Shown here: in pieces, positions 13,010 through 25,000 of the stretch | How positions within the stretch are numbered: the stretch's first letter is position 1 | How the letters are laid out: every line of letters starts with the position of its first letter | DNA from: Helopsaltes ochotensis | Lineage: Eukaryota > Chordata > Aves > Passeriformes > Locustellidae | Assembly: GCA_013400155.1 (NCBI GenBank) | Contig: VXBM01000022.1 | Coordinates: 545,134-609,133 of the forward strand | Direction of reading: 5' to 3' | DNA length: 64,000 nucleotides | Translations under genes and position numbers: made by a program | The notes under the pieces: generated by a model | Told to the model about the DNA's origin: nothing | Database searches by the model: none | What the model saw: only the letters and a program-made list of their open reading frames with translations

Positions 13010-14639
13010 GCAAGGGGCTCCAAGTTGCGTCTCTGGTCAGTTGCTCAAGAGACGTGTCCCACTGCTGGTGTGCTGCTGGGGTGGTGGTGGGCCAGCTGTG
13101 GGTCTCCAGCACGGCATCAGCTCCCACATGGCCAAAGAAGAGCTGTAAGAGCATGGATGTGGGGAAAGGCCATCATGGGCTGTGGAGAGGTGATCAGGCA
13201 TGTACTCTGACTGTATTTGGTGTACCAACAGCACATGGGTCTTAATTGTTACAACTTAATTTTTCATTTTTATTCTTTGAGAAGTGAGACTCTGAAACTA
13301 GCTTTATATTTGGGGTTGGTTCAGAATGGTGTATCTCACAGAGTGCAGTCCCATTTGGATTGGAAAAAATGTAGCCTTATAGCAGTTAAGCTGGCAATAC
13401 TACCTTAAAGTATTTTTCCCAATTAAAAATAAAATCTATAGTTTTTATACAAATAAAAGTGTCTTACAACTTTACATCCTAATTATAGCTTTAAAGTGCC
13501 AAATGCTTTGAAAAATCATTACAAACAAGCTAAAGGGAGAGTGGAAAATAGTTTTATCATAATTACACAATTGTAAAGTTTTACAATAAAGAAGTTGTTA
13601 AGAACTTCCATTTGTCTGAAATGCCTTGTACATTTCTTTACAGTGTTTTAATTGCACAATCAAAAGAAAACACCTGTTTGAAATTAGCATATATCCAAAT
13701 AAGGAACAAAGACATGCATTTGTGACAATGAGAATAATTAAACACTGAAACAGGCTATCAAAGGATACAAAGCATTCTCATTCGCTCTCCTTAAATCAAG
13801 AGTAGGTCTGTTTTTAAAATACACTGTCTCTTATTCTGGGATTATTTATTTGAAGTTCCATGATCCATACTATGCAAGAGATTATAATTATGATGGTAAA
13901 TTTTGCTAGAGATGTCAGAGAATATTTTAGCTCCTGGGACAGTCACATAGCACATCCCTAAGCTCTGCCTCCTGTCAGCTGCCATCAGCCTGCAATCCCT
14001 CTTTCCTGCAGATGAAACAGTGTCAGCAAGTTTTAGAGATTTTTATCCCTATTTGGTCTGTAGCTTTCACACTGCCCCTAGCACAACCTTCCACCTTGAA
14101 ACCTCTTTACTTGTTAGAATGAACATTATGTAGTAGCTCTGAAAATATTTTACAAAATTTAATTAAAATCTAAGAGCCCAATTCAGAGATGTTTTAAGCA
14201 TCTTTCATTGATTTCACTATCCCTACCTTTAAAAACACAGCTGTTACTTAGACTTGAATATTTGGACCTTGGTGTGCCAAAACATGTTCAAGCTCTGAAT
14301 TAAATGCAGTCTTAAGCATGAACAGCCTACATATATGCAGCAAAACTGTGAACCAAATTCCACTACAATGTACTGCATTTATACCCTAAATATTTCTCAT
14401 CCTTGCTGGTCTGGCTGGGGTTGAAGGTTACACCTCCTTGAGACTTAAATAACTAGGGGATGTGCCTGCACTCGATAAAGGACAGAGCCAGTCACCTTGG
14501 GATTCATCAACCAAATCCAGCCTACCTTTGTTGTATCCTCTGGGTTCTACAGGAGGAGAGATCCTGAACAGGAAAGCTATTGCTGCCATAAGTAGTACTT
14601 AGAAGCCAGGTAGGGATTTCTGTTAGGAAATCCAATCGG
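13010..14639. other. Intergenic spacer between LTR-like segment and CR1
   Basis: The first 230 bases stay GC-rich and could be residual retroviral leader or another unrecognised repeat. From 13240 on the sequence is AT-rich and I see no gene, RNA or repeat I can name. Confidence 0.5.
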
Positions 14640-16935
14640 GTACCGTGGGATTATGCTGTGGCAGTTTCTTTCTGCTATTTCTTTGTTCCGTCATTTCCTT
14701 TACTCTCAATTCTTTGATCTGCTCCTTGCAAACAGAGTGGATCTTGTGAGTGAAGTAGTGATTCACAGCCATCTTGATCACAGTGACCACAAAGTGATTG
14801 AGTTTAAAAACTCTCTTAACAGGAGGAAAAGAAAGAAAACTTCAGCTTCTGGATGTGAGGAGGGCAGGTTGCTCTGGGAATTAGTAAGTATGGTCCCCTG
14901 GAAAAATGTTGTGGGTGCTGAAGTCCATCAGTGCTGGTCACTTTTTAAACATCACTTCCTAAGGGCACAGCAACAGGCAATTCCCAAATGTTGGAATTCA
15001 TGCAGGTAAGGTAGAGGATCAACTCAGCTGAACAGGATTCTTCTTTCCTTGGATATAAGGCAAATTAGGAGGGTGTATGCCTAGTCAAAGCAAGGTCAGG
15101 TAACATGGGACAAATACAGAAATACTGTTTGCCATTGCAGGGAGAAAATTCATATAGCCAAAGCTCAGTTGGAGTTGAAGCTGCCAGAGCTGTGGGGGAC
15201 AATAAAAACTTTTTTTCAAATATATAAATGGCAATTGGCCAGGTGTAAAATAAACATTGACCCATTGCAGGATGAGGATGGTCACCTCACAAACAGGGAC
15301 ATGGACAAAGCAGAAGTGCTTAACATGTTCTTTGCCTCAATCTTCAAAATGGATGATGGACCAAGGGGGTCTCAGTGCCCTGAGCTGGAGGACCATGGTT
15401 TGAGAATGTGTGATCAAGTCCCTGTCAACCCTGAAACAGGGCAGGATCTGCTTCTCCAGCTGGATCCCTATAAATCTATGGGGCATGATGTGATTCATCC
15501 AAGAATCTTCAAAAAGCTGCTGATGCCATTGTAAAACCTCTCTTGATGATTTTTGAGCAGTCTTGAGAATCTGGAGAGGTCCTGGCTGACTGGAACCCTG
15601 TAAACCCTGATTTTCAAGGACAAGAAGGAAAACCCTGGACTACAGGCCTGTCGGTCTCACTTCAGTGCCTGGCAAAGTTATGGAGAAGGTTATTTTGGGA
15701 GGTATTGAAGAACACCTGAAAGACAACACAGTCATCAGTCACAGCCAGCACAGCTTCATGGGTGGAAAGTCCCGTTTATCAAACCTGATTTCCTTCTATG
15801 ACAAGGTAATCCACCCAGCTGACCAAGGGAAGCCAGTTGATGTAATCCCTTTGGATGTCAGTAAAGATTTTGATACTGTCTGTCACTGGATCCTTCTGGA
15901 CCACTCAGCTGGATAAACACTTTATGGGATGAGTGAGCAACTGGCTCCTGAGTCAGGCACAAAGGGTTATAGTGGACAGAGTGACATCAGACTGGTGACC
16001 ATCATAGTGGGGTTCCACAGGGCTCCATCCTTGGCCCTGTGCTCTTCAACATCTTCATAAATGACTTGGAAGCAGGACAGGAAGGGATACTGAGCAAGTT
16101 CACAGAACACAAAACTGGGAGGAGCTGTTGACTCTTTTGAGTAACAGAGAGACCCTGACTACACACAGAATGGGGCAATCACCAACCATATGAAGTTCAA
16201 CATTGGAAAGTGCAGAATCTGCATCTGGGATGGGGCAGCTCTGGATGTACAGACAGACTGAGGAATGAGATGCTGGAAAGCAGCACTGTAAAAAGAGACC
16301 TGGGAAGTTGAATATGAGCCAGAGTGCCCTGGCACGCAGGAGGATCACCCATGTCCTGGGGTGCATCAGGCACAGCATCACCAGCCAGGCAAGGGAGGGG
16401 ATTGTCCCGCTCTGCTCTGCACTGGGGCAGCCTCACCTCCAGTGCTGGGGGCACTTCTGGGTGCCACAATATAAGAAAGATACAAAGCTATGGGAGAGTG
16501 TCCGAAGAAAGGCAACAGAGATAGTGAAGGACCTTGAGGGGAAGCCTTTTGAGGAGTGGCTGAGGTCACTTGGTCTGTTCAGCCTAGAGAAGAGGAGACT
16601 GAAGGAAAAACTCATTGCAGTTACAACTTCCTTGTGAGGGGAAGAGGAGGGACAGGCACCGATCTCTTCTCTGTGGTGACAGTGACAGGACCTGAAGTAA
16701 TGGCCTGAAGTTGTGTCAGGGAAGGTTTAGGTTGGATATTAGAAAAAGGGTGGTTGGGCAACACATTCCCCACGGAATTGGTCACAGCACCAGCCTGTCA
16801 GAGTTCAAGATATCTTTGGGCAATACTCTCAAGCACATGGTGTGACTCTTGGGCATGTCCTGTTCAGGTTTGAGAGCTGGACTCCATGATCCTCATGAGT
16901 CCCTTCAAAGTTAGCTTATTCTGTGATTCTGTGAA
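14640..16935 (+). mobile_element. Broken CR1 LINE (endonuclease, reverse transcriptase and 3' end)
   Basis: Plus-strand CR1 retrotransposon remnant. Translated pieces in shifting frames give the CR1 order. At 14653-15009 is the end of the endonuclease domain (DLLLANR, HSDHKVIEF). At 15169-15534 is the linker and start of the reverse transcriptase (LTNRDMDKAEVLNMFFASIF). At 15665-15916 is the central RT region (KVMEKVILGGIEEHL, then DVSKDFDTVCH, a mutated form of the usual SKAFDTV motif). At 16308-16637 is the C-terminal part (EEWLRSLGLFSLEKRRLKEK). The nucleotide 3' end carries the avian CR1 tail and short terminal repeats (ATTCTGTG twice, about 16918-16933). Several frameshifts and stops make it inactive. 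The 5' part is missing, as is usual for LINE copies truncated on insertion. The family is certain; the subfamily is not assigned. Confidence 0.9.
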
Positions 16936-18571
16936 ATCATAACTCAGTGGAGGTTTCTGCTGCATGTAGGCAGCAGGCAGCCACCTCAGAAAAGGTCTTT
17001 TGTGTATCTGTCATTTTATTTAGTGTTTTTAATTTCCACTCATGTACAAGAGATGAATATGTAGCTGCAGCCAGAAGCATTTTGATATGGGAAGATATTC
17101 AGCCCAAAACATACAGTCTTCATAATATACAGCACACCTAATCATAGCAAGGAGAAGCTGTTAATAAGGTATAAAAAAATGGTTTGTCACTGTAGCGTAT
17201 AACAAAAACTGTAGTCGAGCTTACCAAAAGCCACCTACAATACAATTGTTAGACCTTCCAGTCACTCTCAGGTAACACAAACAACCTGCTCAACAGGTTG
17301 CATGTGGTTTTTAAATAAGATTTTTTTTTTTAATCACTGCTGTCCAATCTCCAGATTTTTACTGGAATGATTTCCCACTAGGAATTTGAGTGAATCAATT
17401 CTAAGCATCAGTATGAAGTTTTCATTAATTTCTTGAAACTGCATTTGTGGCATTGCAAAATAACACAATGAAACTTAAATTTTGCACATTTTTGAAAATT
17501 TATATGAAATCATTAGGATTTTATGAACAAATCTGTGTGAAGACTTCATCTAAAGTTCATGTATTTCAGACTCAGATTTGCGGAGTATTTTGCTTGGCTT
17601 GACTTTATGCATTCACCTTCAGCTCTTTAGCACCTTCATCATTACCTAGTTCATGTATGAGCTATTTCTTTGTTTCCTCCAAGCAGATGCATGCTCATCG
17701 TACCATCCTTTGTGCAAACCAAAGACTGCTTTCCCATCTCTATAGTTCAGAGTAGCTCATCCCAGGGAGGGCTCACTGATCAAACTTGGCAGTGTGCTCA
17801 GCCACCTCTGCCCACCAGGAGAGCAACCTCGTGCTGACCCAGATTATGAGCAGCCAAGGCTCCACTGGCCTGCAATGCACTGATTAGACACACCTGCATC
17901 TCTGCACAGCTGCAGGAGACTTCATGCCAGGAGGAACAATTATGGTGTGATTAATAAACACCTTTGTCTGTGATGCCAGACGTAAGGGAAAGTATTGTGA
18001 ACACAGCAAGGTAGGTTTTTGAAGGGGAATTGCAGTTTTCAATCTTGTGGTTAAAAAGGTTCTCTCCAAAAACTTCAGCAACTGTGGGACTGTATCTTTA
18101 GAAGACAAACCATTCCATAGGTGTTCCAGGGTTAGAAGTTTGAGTTCTCTGTTTTTGTAGTCACTTCTATCTAGACTCACCATAGTAGAGCTCTATCTGC
18201 CTGACTGCCTGCACCAGTTTATTTTGCAGCTGTTCACTTTCAACCATGCTTTGCTTACCACTAATGTAATGGTAATTTGTACAATGGTATGGTTTTATTT
18301 GTATATGAGTAAATTATATGCTATATAGTTGCATTAATATGACTTTACATTAAGCTGAAGTAAAAAAAGAAAACTCAAATGCAGTCTTCATAATGTCAAA
18401 TTGCATGGGAGTGCTTGTGGAATATGAACATTTTGAAGGACATAGATATTAAAGAATGGGTTACCTGCAAAAAGGGGAGATTTTCTGGAATCTTAGTTTG
18501 GGGAGGTTTATTTGGACCTTAGTATTTAACTTGTCTGTCAGGAAAGACAGGACCCTTGTGCGCAACCAGAT
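16936..18571. other. Intergenic, nothing recognised
   Basis: AT-rich unique sequence with a GC-richer patch at about 17700-17900. I find no splice-bounded coding segment, RNA gene or named repeat. Confidence 0.5.
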
Positions 18572-19050
18572 TGTCAGCATTCTGTTGGGGGACCCTTTAC
18601 TGAGCAGTCCTGCTGGATCAGAGGGTGGTTTCACTGACTTAGTCAGGGAAACACACCAACAGCATAAGGGAGACCCCTCAGCAGGTCCTACCACTTTATG
18701 ACCCCTCGGTGGGTCTTCCTCTTTATTTGAGTGTAACTCACTTCCAGCAGCTGTCAGTGCTCATGAAGGACTCACACTAACAGAGTAACACTCTTTATTA
18801 ATGTAAAATTGTGACAGGTTAAGGTTCAAGATTGTTGGTGATAGTAGCTGACTGCAATAATTCATTCAAAGCAATACACAGACAAGCTCCAATAAAATTA
18901 TTCAGTGCAAGTAGGGATGCCAATAGGCATCCCTACGAGGAAGAAGACAGCTTCAGCCCATTGATTGATCTCAGCAGTTGCAATGGAGCCTTTCTTAATT
19001 TTCCTCCCTATTCTCAACTTACTTTTATACTATTTCTTCATGTTTAGGTG
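18572..19050 (-). mobile_element. LTR-like segment (candidate degraded solo LTR, minus strand)
   Basis: Read on the minus strand, the block has AATAAA at 18799-18794, followed by GAGTGTTACTCTG and a roughly 220-base GC-richer tract ending in CTGACA at 18572. That looks like the R/U5 part of an avian LTR. A second AATAAA lies at 18727-18722. A perfect 11-bp hairpin (18911-18936) lies on the presumed U3 side. The 5' end of the LTR, the target-site duplication and any internal region were not found. The right boundary at 19050 is arbitrary, and related sequence may run to about 19540. The call could be wrong. Confidence 0.3.
18911..18936. repeat. Perfect 11-bp hairpin with 4-nt loop
   Basis: GTAGGGATGCC, loop AATA, then GGCATCCCTAC. 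The arms are exactly complementary. It lies inside the LTR-like segment. No T run follows on either strand, so it is not an obvious Pol III terminator. Confidence 0.85.
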
Positions 19051-22000
19051 GGGCTCGATTGATTTTATTAATAAACACTTTGTTTACTTATGGGTGTAAA
19101 ATTCTCTCGCTTCACTTTTAAAGATACAGTCAAAAAGAATATAGAGTGTATGCCCAGTGGGGGGTGGTCATACCTTGGAGGTGGGAAACTTTGGGATAAA
19201 TGTTTGTGTTAAGATTACAATTAGGGTATAATCCAAGGAGAGTGATTTTGCCACAGTTGTTGGCTCAACAGCTGGACATCTCTGATCTCCCCTGGTTGAA
19301 AGCTGCAAAGTGCCATCTGCAACGTACCTCCCTGCAAGGATTCCAACAGAGCCTGGCCAATGGCTCTCTCCATTCTGCTCCACCCTCCATTCCATCCCCC
19401 TCAGCAGGTGCTGTGGTTACAGAATGTGATGTGGGAAATCATCATGGAATAGGTTTTGAGTGTGCCAGCTTCATTCCATCCAGGGACCAGCAGCTGTATT
19501 TTATGATTTCTAAACCATTATAATTTACGTTAGGATGTGAATAAAACTTCTTGGTTTCCTCTAATTAAATCTCCAGCCATCTTTTCCAACTGGGCATCTG
19601 AAAAGCAAGTTGTCTTAATTATAGCTGTGATGCCAGACAAGAGGCAAATAAGGTCAAGAAAAAGACAAGATAGGTATTGAAAGGTAGATGCAAGTTTATG
19701 TTACTGATTTAATTTAGATTACCATGAAATTTTCTTTCAAAATACTATCTCTTCTCATGCACTGAAGCCAAATAATGTTAACCTAAATATAATAAAGGTC
19801 TCAACTGCTTACAACAAGAACCAAGTGGAACTGAGTAATGTGAAGCCAAAGTCATAATCCAGTGAATCATGTAAGGCAGGGTCTACAGCGTGTTCCAAGT
19901 TATGGCCTCCTGGTCACCCTAATCAGGAGGCCTGGCATATACTGATGTCATTTCCTCCTGATAACCCCAGAGAAGGAAATACAGAAGTGCAGAGGAATGG
20001 TGGGGCCACCCAGTCACCCCCAACCCGGAGATTGGAGCAGGAAGCTCTCTAGGACTAGGACTCACCAGAGTATTGGCACATCAGCCACTTTGTGTGCACA
20101 TGATGGCAGCTTCTACCTAATTCTGAATTTATTTGTATTCTCTGAGTACCCTTCTGTTCAAAAGTGGGATGAGTCCATATGCAGTGAGTTTCTGAGATGT
20201 CACTCTGAAACAACTGATTTTCCATTGCATTGCATAGTGAGCACAAAAATTTTATTCAAGGCTCTGGGTTGCACTTGCAGCTGATGGGCACCTGAGCTGT
20301 CCATTGCTTCAAGTCCTGTGGACTGTGAAGAAAACTTGCCCACAACAATGTGGCTGGCTTATATATCTCATAGAACAAACATGAAAATTGTGATGCCTAG
20401 TGCATAGCAGAAAATGTTGCTTTCTATCCATGCAATTGAATACACAGTTCAGTATTGGTTTATTAAAAATACAATTAATGAGATTACAGCTGTCATTAAT
20501 CTAATTTATAATAATTTTTATTGAATGTATAAATGCTTGACTTTTGCAGAATTAAAAGGAAAGTACATGGCAAGTCATGCTATTGCCTTATGCAGTATCA
20601 GCCAACACACTTTATAAAAAACATCATGTCTGCTTCTCACTTGATATGTCTACGTTAAAGGATGATGTACAGCTACAGGTGTAAGCCAGTGCAGATCAGG
20701 CCTTTTAGACCTTTTAGTCTAAAAGGTCACAACTGCAGTTGATAGTGTTGAGTTTCTTACACTGTGTGTCTTCCAATGTTTGATAATTCCAAGATAATAA
20801 CAGCTTATTTAAACATTTCTTTATAACAAATTATATATCATGTAAAGAACAGCACAGTGAATTGCTGTACATGCAGTTTACCATGCACACGAGCATAAGA
20901 TTGAAAGCAAGGACACAGGTAACTCAAGTGGTTGCTGATGGCCAAATGAGTGGGTATATGTGAAATGCACAGAGCCCAGTTCCAGCAAAGCAGACTGTGA
21001 GCATGTCCCAGCCACACCATCCAAACACTGCATTTACAGCAGCCTGCCCACCTCACCTGCAAGGTTCATGGAAGCCTTGCCTCTGCCCCAGGAACAAAGC
21101 CTTTATTAACTGGCTTTCTAATACTGACAATTTTTTTGTTACTAATGTACAAGGAGGGAAAACGAAAAGACTTTCTTTGTGCCCTTATCTGGAGTGCAGC
21201 AGAGCTTAAAGAACAGTGATGTGCTGATCACAAACTCAAGCTAAACTTAGAAAAAGATAATTTTCCCATTTATAAATCTCTTTAGTATAAGTCTACTATG
21301 GATCAGTGCAGGAACGTGCCTGTTTGCTTGCTTCCTCCTTCTCTTTTCCAACTATTTTCATCTTACGTTCTTTCATCTCTTCTATAAGTTTTATTAGTAA
21401 TTCTGCCATAATTCTACAAGAATACTGCATCATACAGGGGGATTAGACACTAAAATTACATCACAAAACTGTACAAAACTTCTTGATAAGCCAGTGGTTT
21501 ATCAAGCAGTGTTTCTTTTTCACAACTAATCTTATCAAACTCTTGTAAAATCCTGACTTCTGTCTCCCAAAACATGAAATTAAGATGGGCGCAAGCCAAG
21601 ACCCTTGTGACTGCTGAGACATTTCCCATAGGCATTGCTTAGTGTGCCTAACTGCCCCAAGCCATTCAACAGCCTAGACCATTCAAGGAGGTATGAAACC
21701 TACACGGGAGGCCTCCTACTCTTGTCCTTTATCAGTCATGGATCTTGGTTCATTCATAGCACAGAGGGACAGACAGGCACGTAGCTTGTATGAATAAATA
21801 AGGAGTTTCTGAGGAGCTTAATCAGGACTTTCTCCCAGGCCAGTCATTGGTTTATTTTATCTTTAAAGAGTTCAGGCCACTCCTAATTGTCCATGGTTGC
21901 CCTAAAAGCAGAAAGGATTCCTCACTAATACAGGGGACTTACTTAATAAGGTATCTTTTGTGTTTTCCTCAGCAGTTCTCATTTCCCCTTCATAGACACT

Positions 22001-25000
22001 GGAAAATTTGGAGTATGGAGCTGCCTTCTCTCCTCCGCTGGGGAAGTTAGTTCCAGGAGCACAAGAGCTGGCAGCCCCAGAAAGATTACTGGTAGAGAGG
22101 ATCAGAAATTTCCACATAGATACAGCTTGTATAGTGGCTTAAATGAGCCTGCATGCTCTATGATCTCCCTGTCATCACATATATGCAAGACATGCTCATG
22201 CCTTGTGGTCCTTAGGAATCTAAATGTCCTCCTGCAGCCATGTATACTACTAGAAAATCAAAGAAGTTCCTACATGCTCTGAACTATACCAACCCAGGGA
22301 TTGTGGGAGCTTACCTATTTACAGATAGTTTTATATTTCTGCACTAATAAGCACAGGCTGACACATACTCTTGTTTTCTCTTGACACACTTAGCTTCATG
22401 TCATTGGGGACTGACCTGCATAAACAGCCATGAGGCAGGTCTGTGCTCCAGCCTGAGGCTGTCCCCCTGGAGGGTTATAACACCCTGGGAAGGAGGCTAT
22501 GTTTCTAGTCCTCAGAGCAGTGTTCTAATCTTGAATCCTTGAATATTAAGGTCAAGGGCAAGATGTTCTCTACTATAATTCCATTAAGTGGCAGTTGATA
22601 GGTTACAAAAAGAAGTTAGCATGTATTTCAATTTTTATACTTTATATGGCTAATACCGTATTTGTGTTATCTGTCCAACCTACTCAGAACTTGTTAAACT
22701 TTCACATCTCTAGAGAAAGCTGTTCAGACACTTTCTAATTAGACACTCTGTTTACTATTTCTTTTCCATTCTTATATGGAATCTAGTTCTCATCTTTCCA
22801 TTCCCCTTTCCTAGAGCCACCCATACACACATGAACACACATATCTCATATGTAACTACCAAATATCACATATCATACTTGTTAAATATCTCTGCTCACC
22901 TAGTTCATTCCTACTCTGATTGCAGAAATTATCTGTTCCCTTCAATCTCTCTCCATGTTTTTGACAAATACTGTTCTCACTCAGGCATGTATAGTTTTGG
23001 TCAAAAAATCTCCCCTGACACCTACCTGAATTCTGAATCCTCAGCAGCATCAAGACCTTCTAGATCAGAAAAACATCCTGAGTCCTGTCATTATCCATAT
23101 AGCTCTAGGGTGTCCTTTGCAGACAGTGTTCTCAGAAGAGCTGCAAGTCTTAGAAAGCTCAGCTGGGAGTCACAAAAGGACACGATCGCCTGAAGTGGAA
23201 CTGTGCTGGGATTTAAGCACCTCTGTAGGTCTAAGAGAGAAATTCACAGTTCATGGCTAGAACAATTCTTCAGTCCTGGTTCATGAGGCACTGATGTAGG
23301 CCTGGAAAAGTAAATTTATAGTCCAAGGAAGAAGGAGACCTCACTGAGGAGATGTAAAGGTCTTGGCACTGGTTTTGTATTTTATCTAAATAGAATTTCA
23401 CATAAAATGCATGAGCTATTCTTGGAACAATGTCTGTATCGAAATATCCCTCTAATCTATGACTTAAGGGGTTAAACTTTCTCCAGTCCCAAAACTCTGG
23501 GTTTGTTTTCTGCAAAGTGTCCTGTTTCTGAAGGCAGCTGTTTAGGCACCTCAGTGCACGAGAGGGCTGCATAATATTGAACCTGACCTGAAAAAAGCAC
23601 ATCCCTGCCACCCAGCAGCAACTAAATCCCACTGGCAGGGCAAGGGTGTAAGACCTAACTCTACCATCAGGGGGTTTTATTAGAAAATTTTGGCAGTTCC
23701 ACATTTAACACATTGTCTGGTTTGATTCTCATTCATATGTTCAACGACTAGAGAGTTTAGGTGTTTTATTCAGGGGTGTATATACTATTGGGCATATAAA
23801 ATTTAGTATAGTAACTCAGAACATTATCATATTAACTGTCCTTTAGGGATCTAGTTCATACTCTGTCCTCTTTATTTTTTAATTTCCAATATTAACTAGG
23901 CCTTTAAAGGCTGTAGCTTGTTTCAGAGTCTATCTATCCTCTGTTGAGCCAGAATTCACTGATGGATAAGAACCAGCTAGCAATTAGCAACAACAAGTAC
24001 TTAGGTCATTAATGATGTAGCTTGTTCTGACTACTTGTTCTTCTCCTAGCAAGATGTCTGAATGCAGACATTCTTTTCACTCCTCTCTCTTCTGCCCTGA
24101 ATTTATATTTAAGTCAATTCAACAGATTAGACATGCCACAAGATGGAAATTAATTTATTTGTTACATGTGCAGCTTGGATAAAAGCCATGGGACATACCT
24201 CCCATGGTATGGAATGTAGATACACCTCATATACCTTGCAATAATACAAGGAAGCCTTTTGCAATTACATTATTTTTGATCACTATATTGTACCAGAGTC
24301 AAACCTTTGTGACCACAAGGATTACCCTACCATCTAGGATCACACCTTCTTTCTGTTGCATAGCTTGAATAAATAATGAGAATCTACTAGAAATTAAAGT
24401 ATTAACTAGAAATATGTTACCGCTGCCTTGTAGGCAAGCTTATTATGAATCATTGCAAGAGCACAACACACCACTTATTCCCTGAAGTAAGTAAAACCCA
24501 ATATTTTGCCAATGTTATAAAGGTGTTTCTTCCATACTGGAAACAAAAGTAAGAGCATTTTTAAAAGATATCTTATCAAATGATAAATAAAAAAAGATAA
24601 AATTACTTGCTTTGTTGTTTTAAGCACATACATGCTTTAAAGTTTGGGCACCTGTGCTCACAGATCAGTCTGGAGTCCTGTTTTGCAATCATAAGGTATG
24701 ATATGCTGATTAAATATTTTAAATATAGAACATAAAATCCCAATCCAAATCTGAGAAATGCTAACAGTATTCCACTTGTGTGTAGATGAAATATGCTTAT
24801 TCTAACACTCAAATATTTACCCTAAATTCCAACTCTGAATGACTGTACCTGTTAAAATGGCAAACCTTGATGTTTAACCTGTTGGATACAGAATACAGCT
24901 GTTTAAAGTAGCTTTCTGTTGAGATTGAAGTAATTTAGCTAAATGTTAACTGATATTTGGGAATTATTTAAAATATATAATGACACATATTAAAAGCCCA

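Noticed and set aside
12609..13245. Overlapping open frames of 179 and 151 codons on the plus strand
   Set aside because: They run across the LTR-like block, have proline/serine-rich composition from GC-rich DNA, and show no domain or retroviral motif.
23270..23704. 144-codon minus-strand open frame
   Set aside because: No recognisable domain, no conserved pattern and no plausible splice partners. Frames of this length occur by chance in 64 kb.
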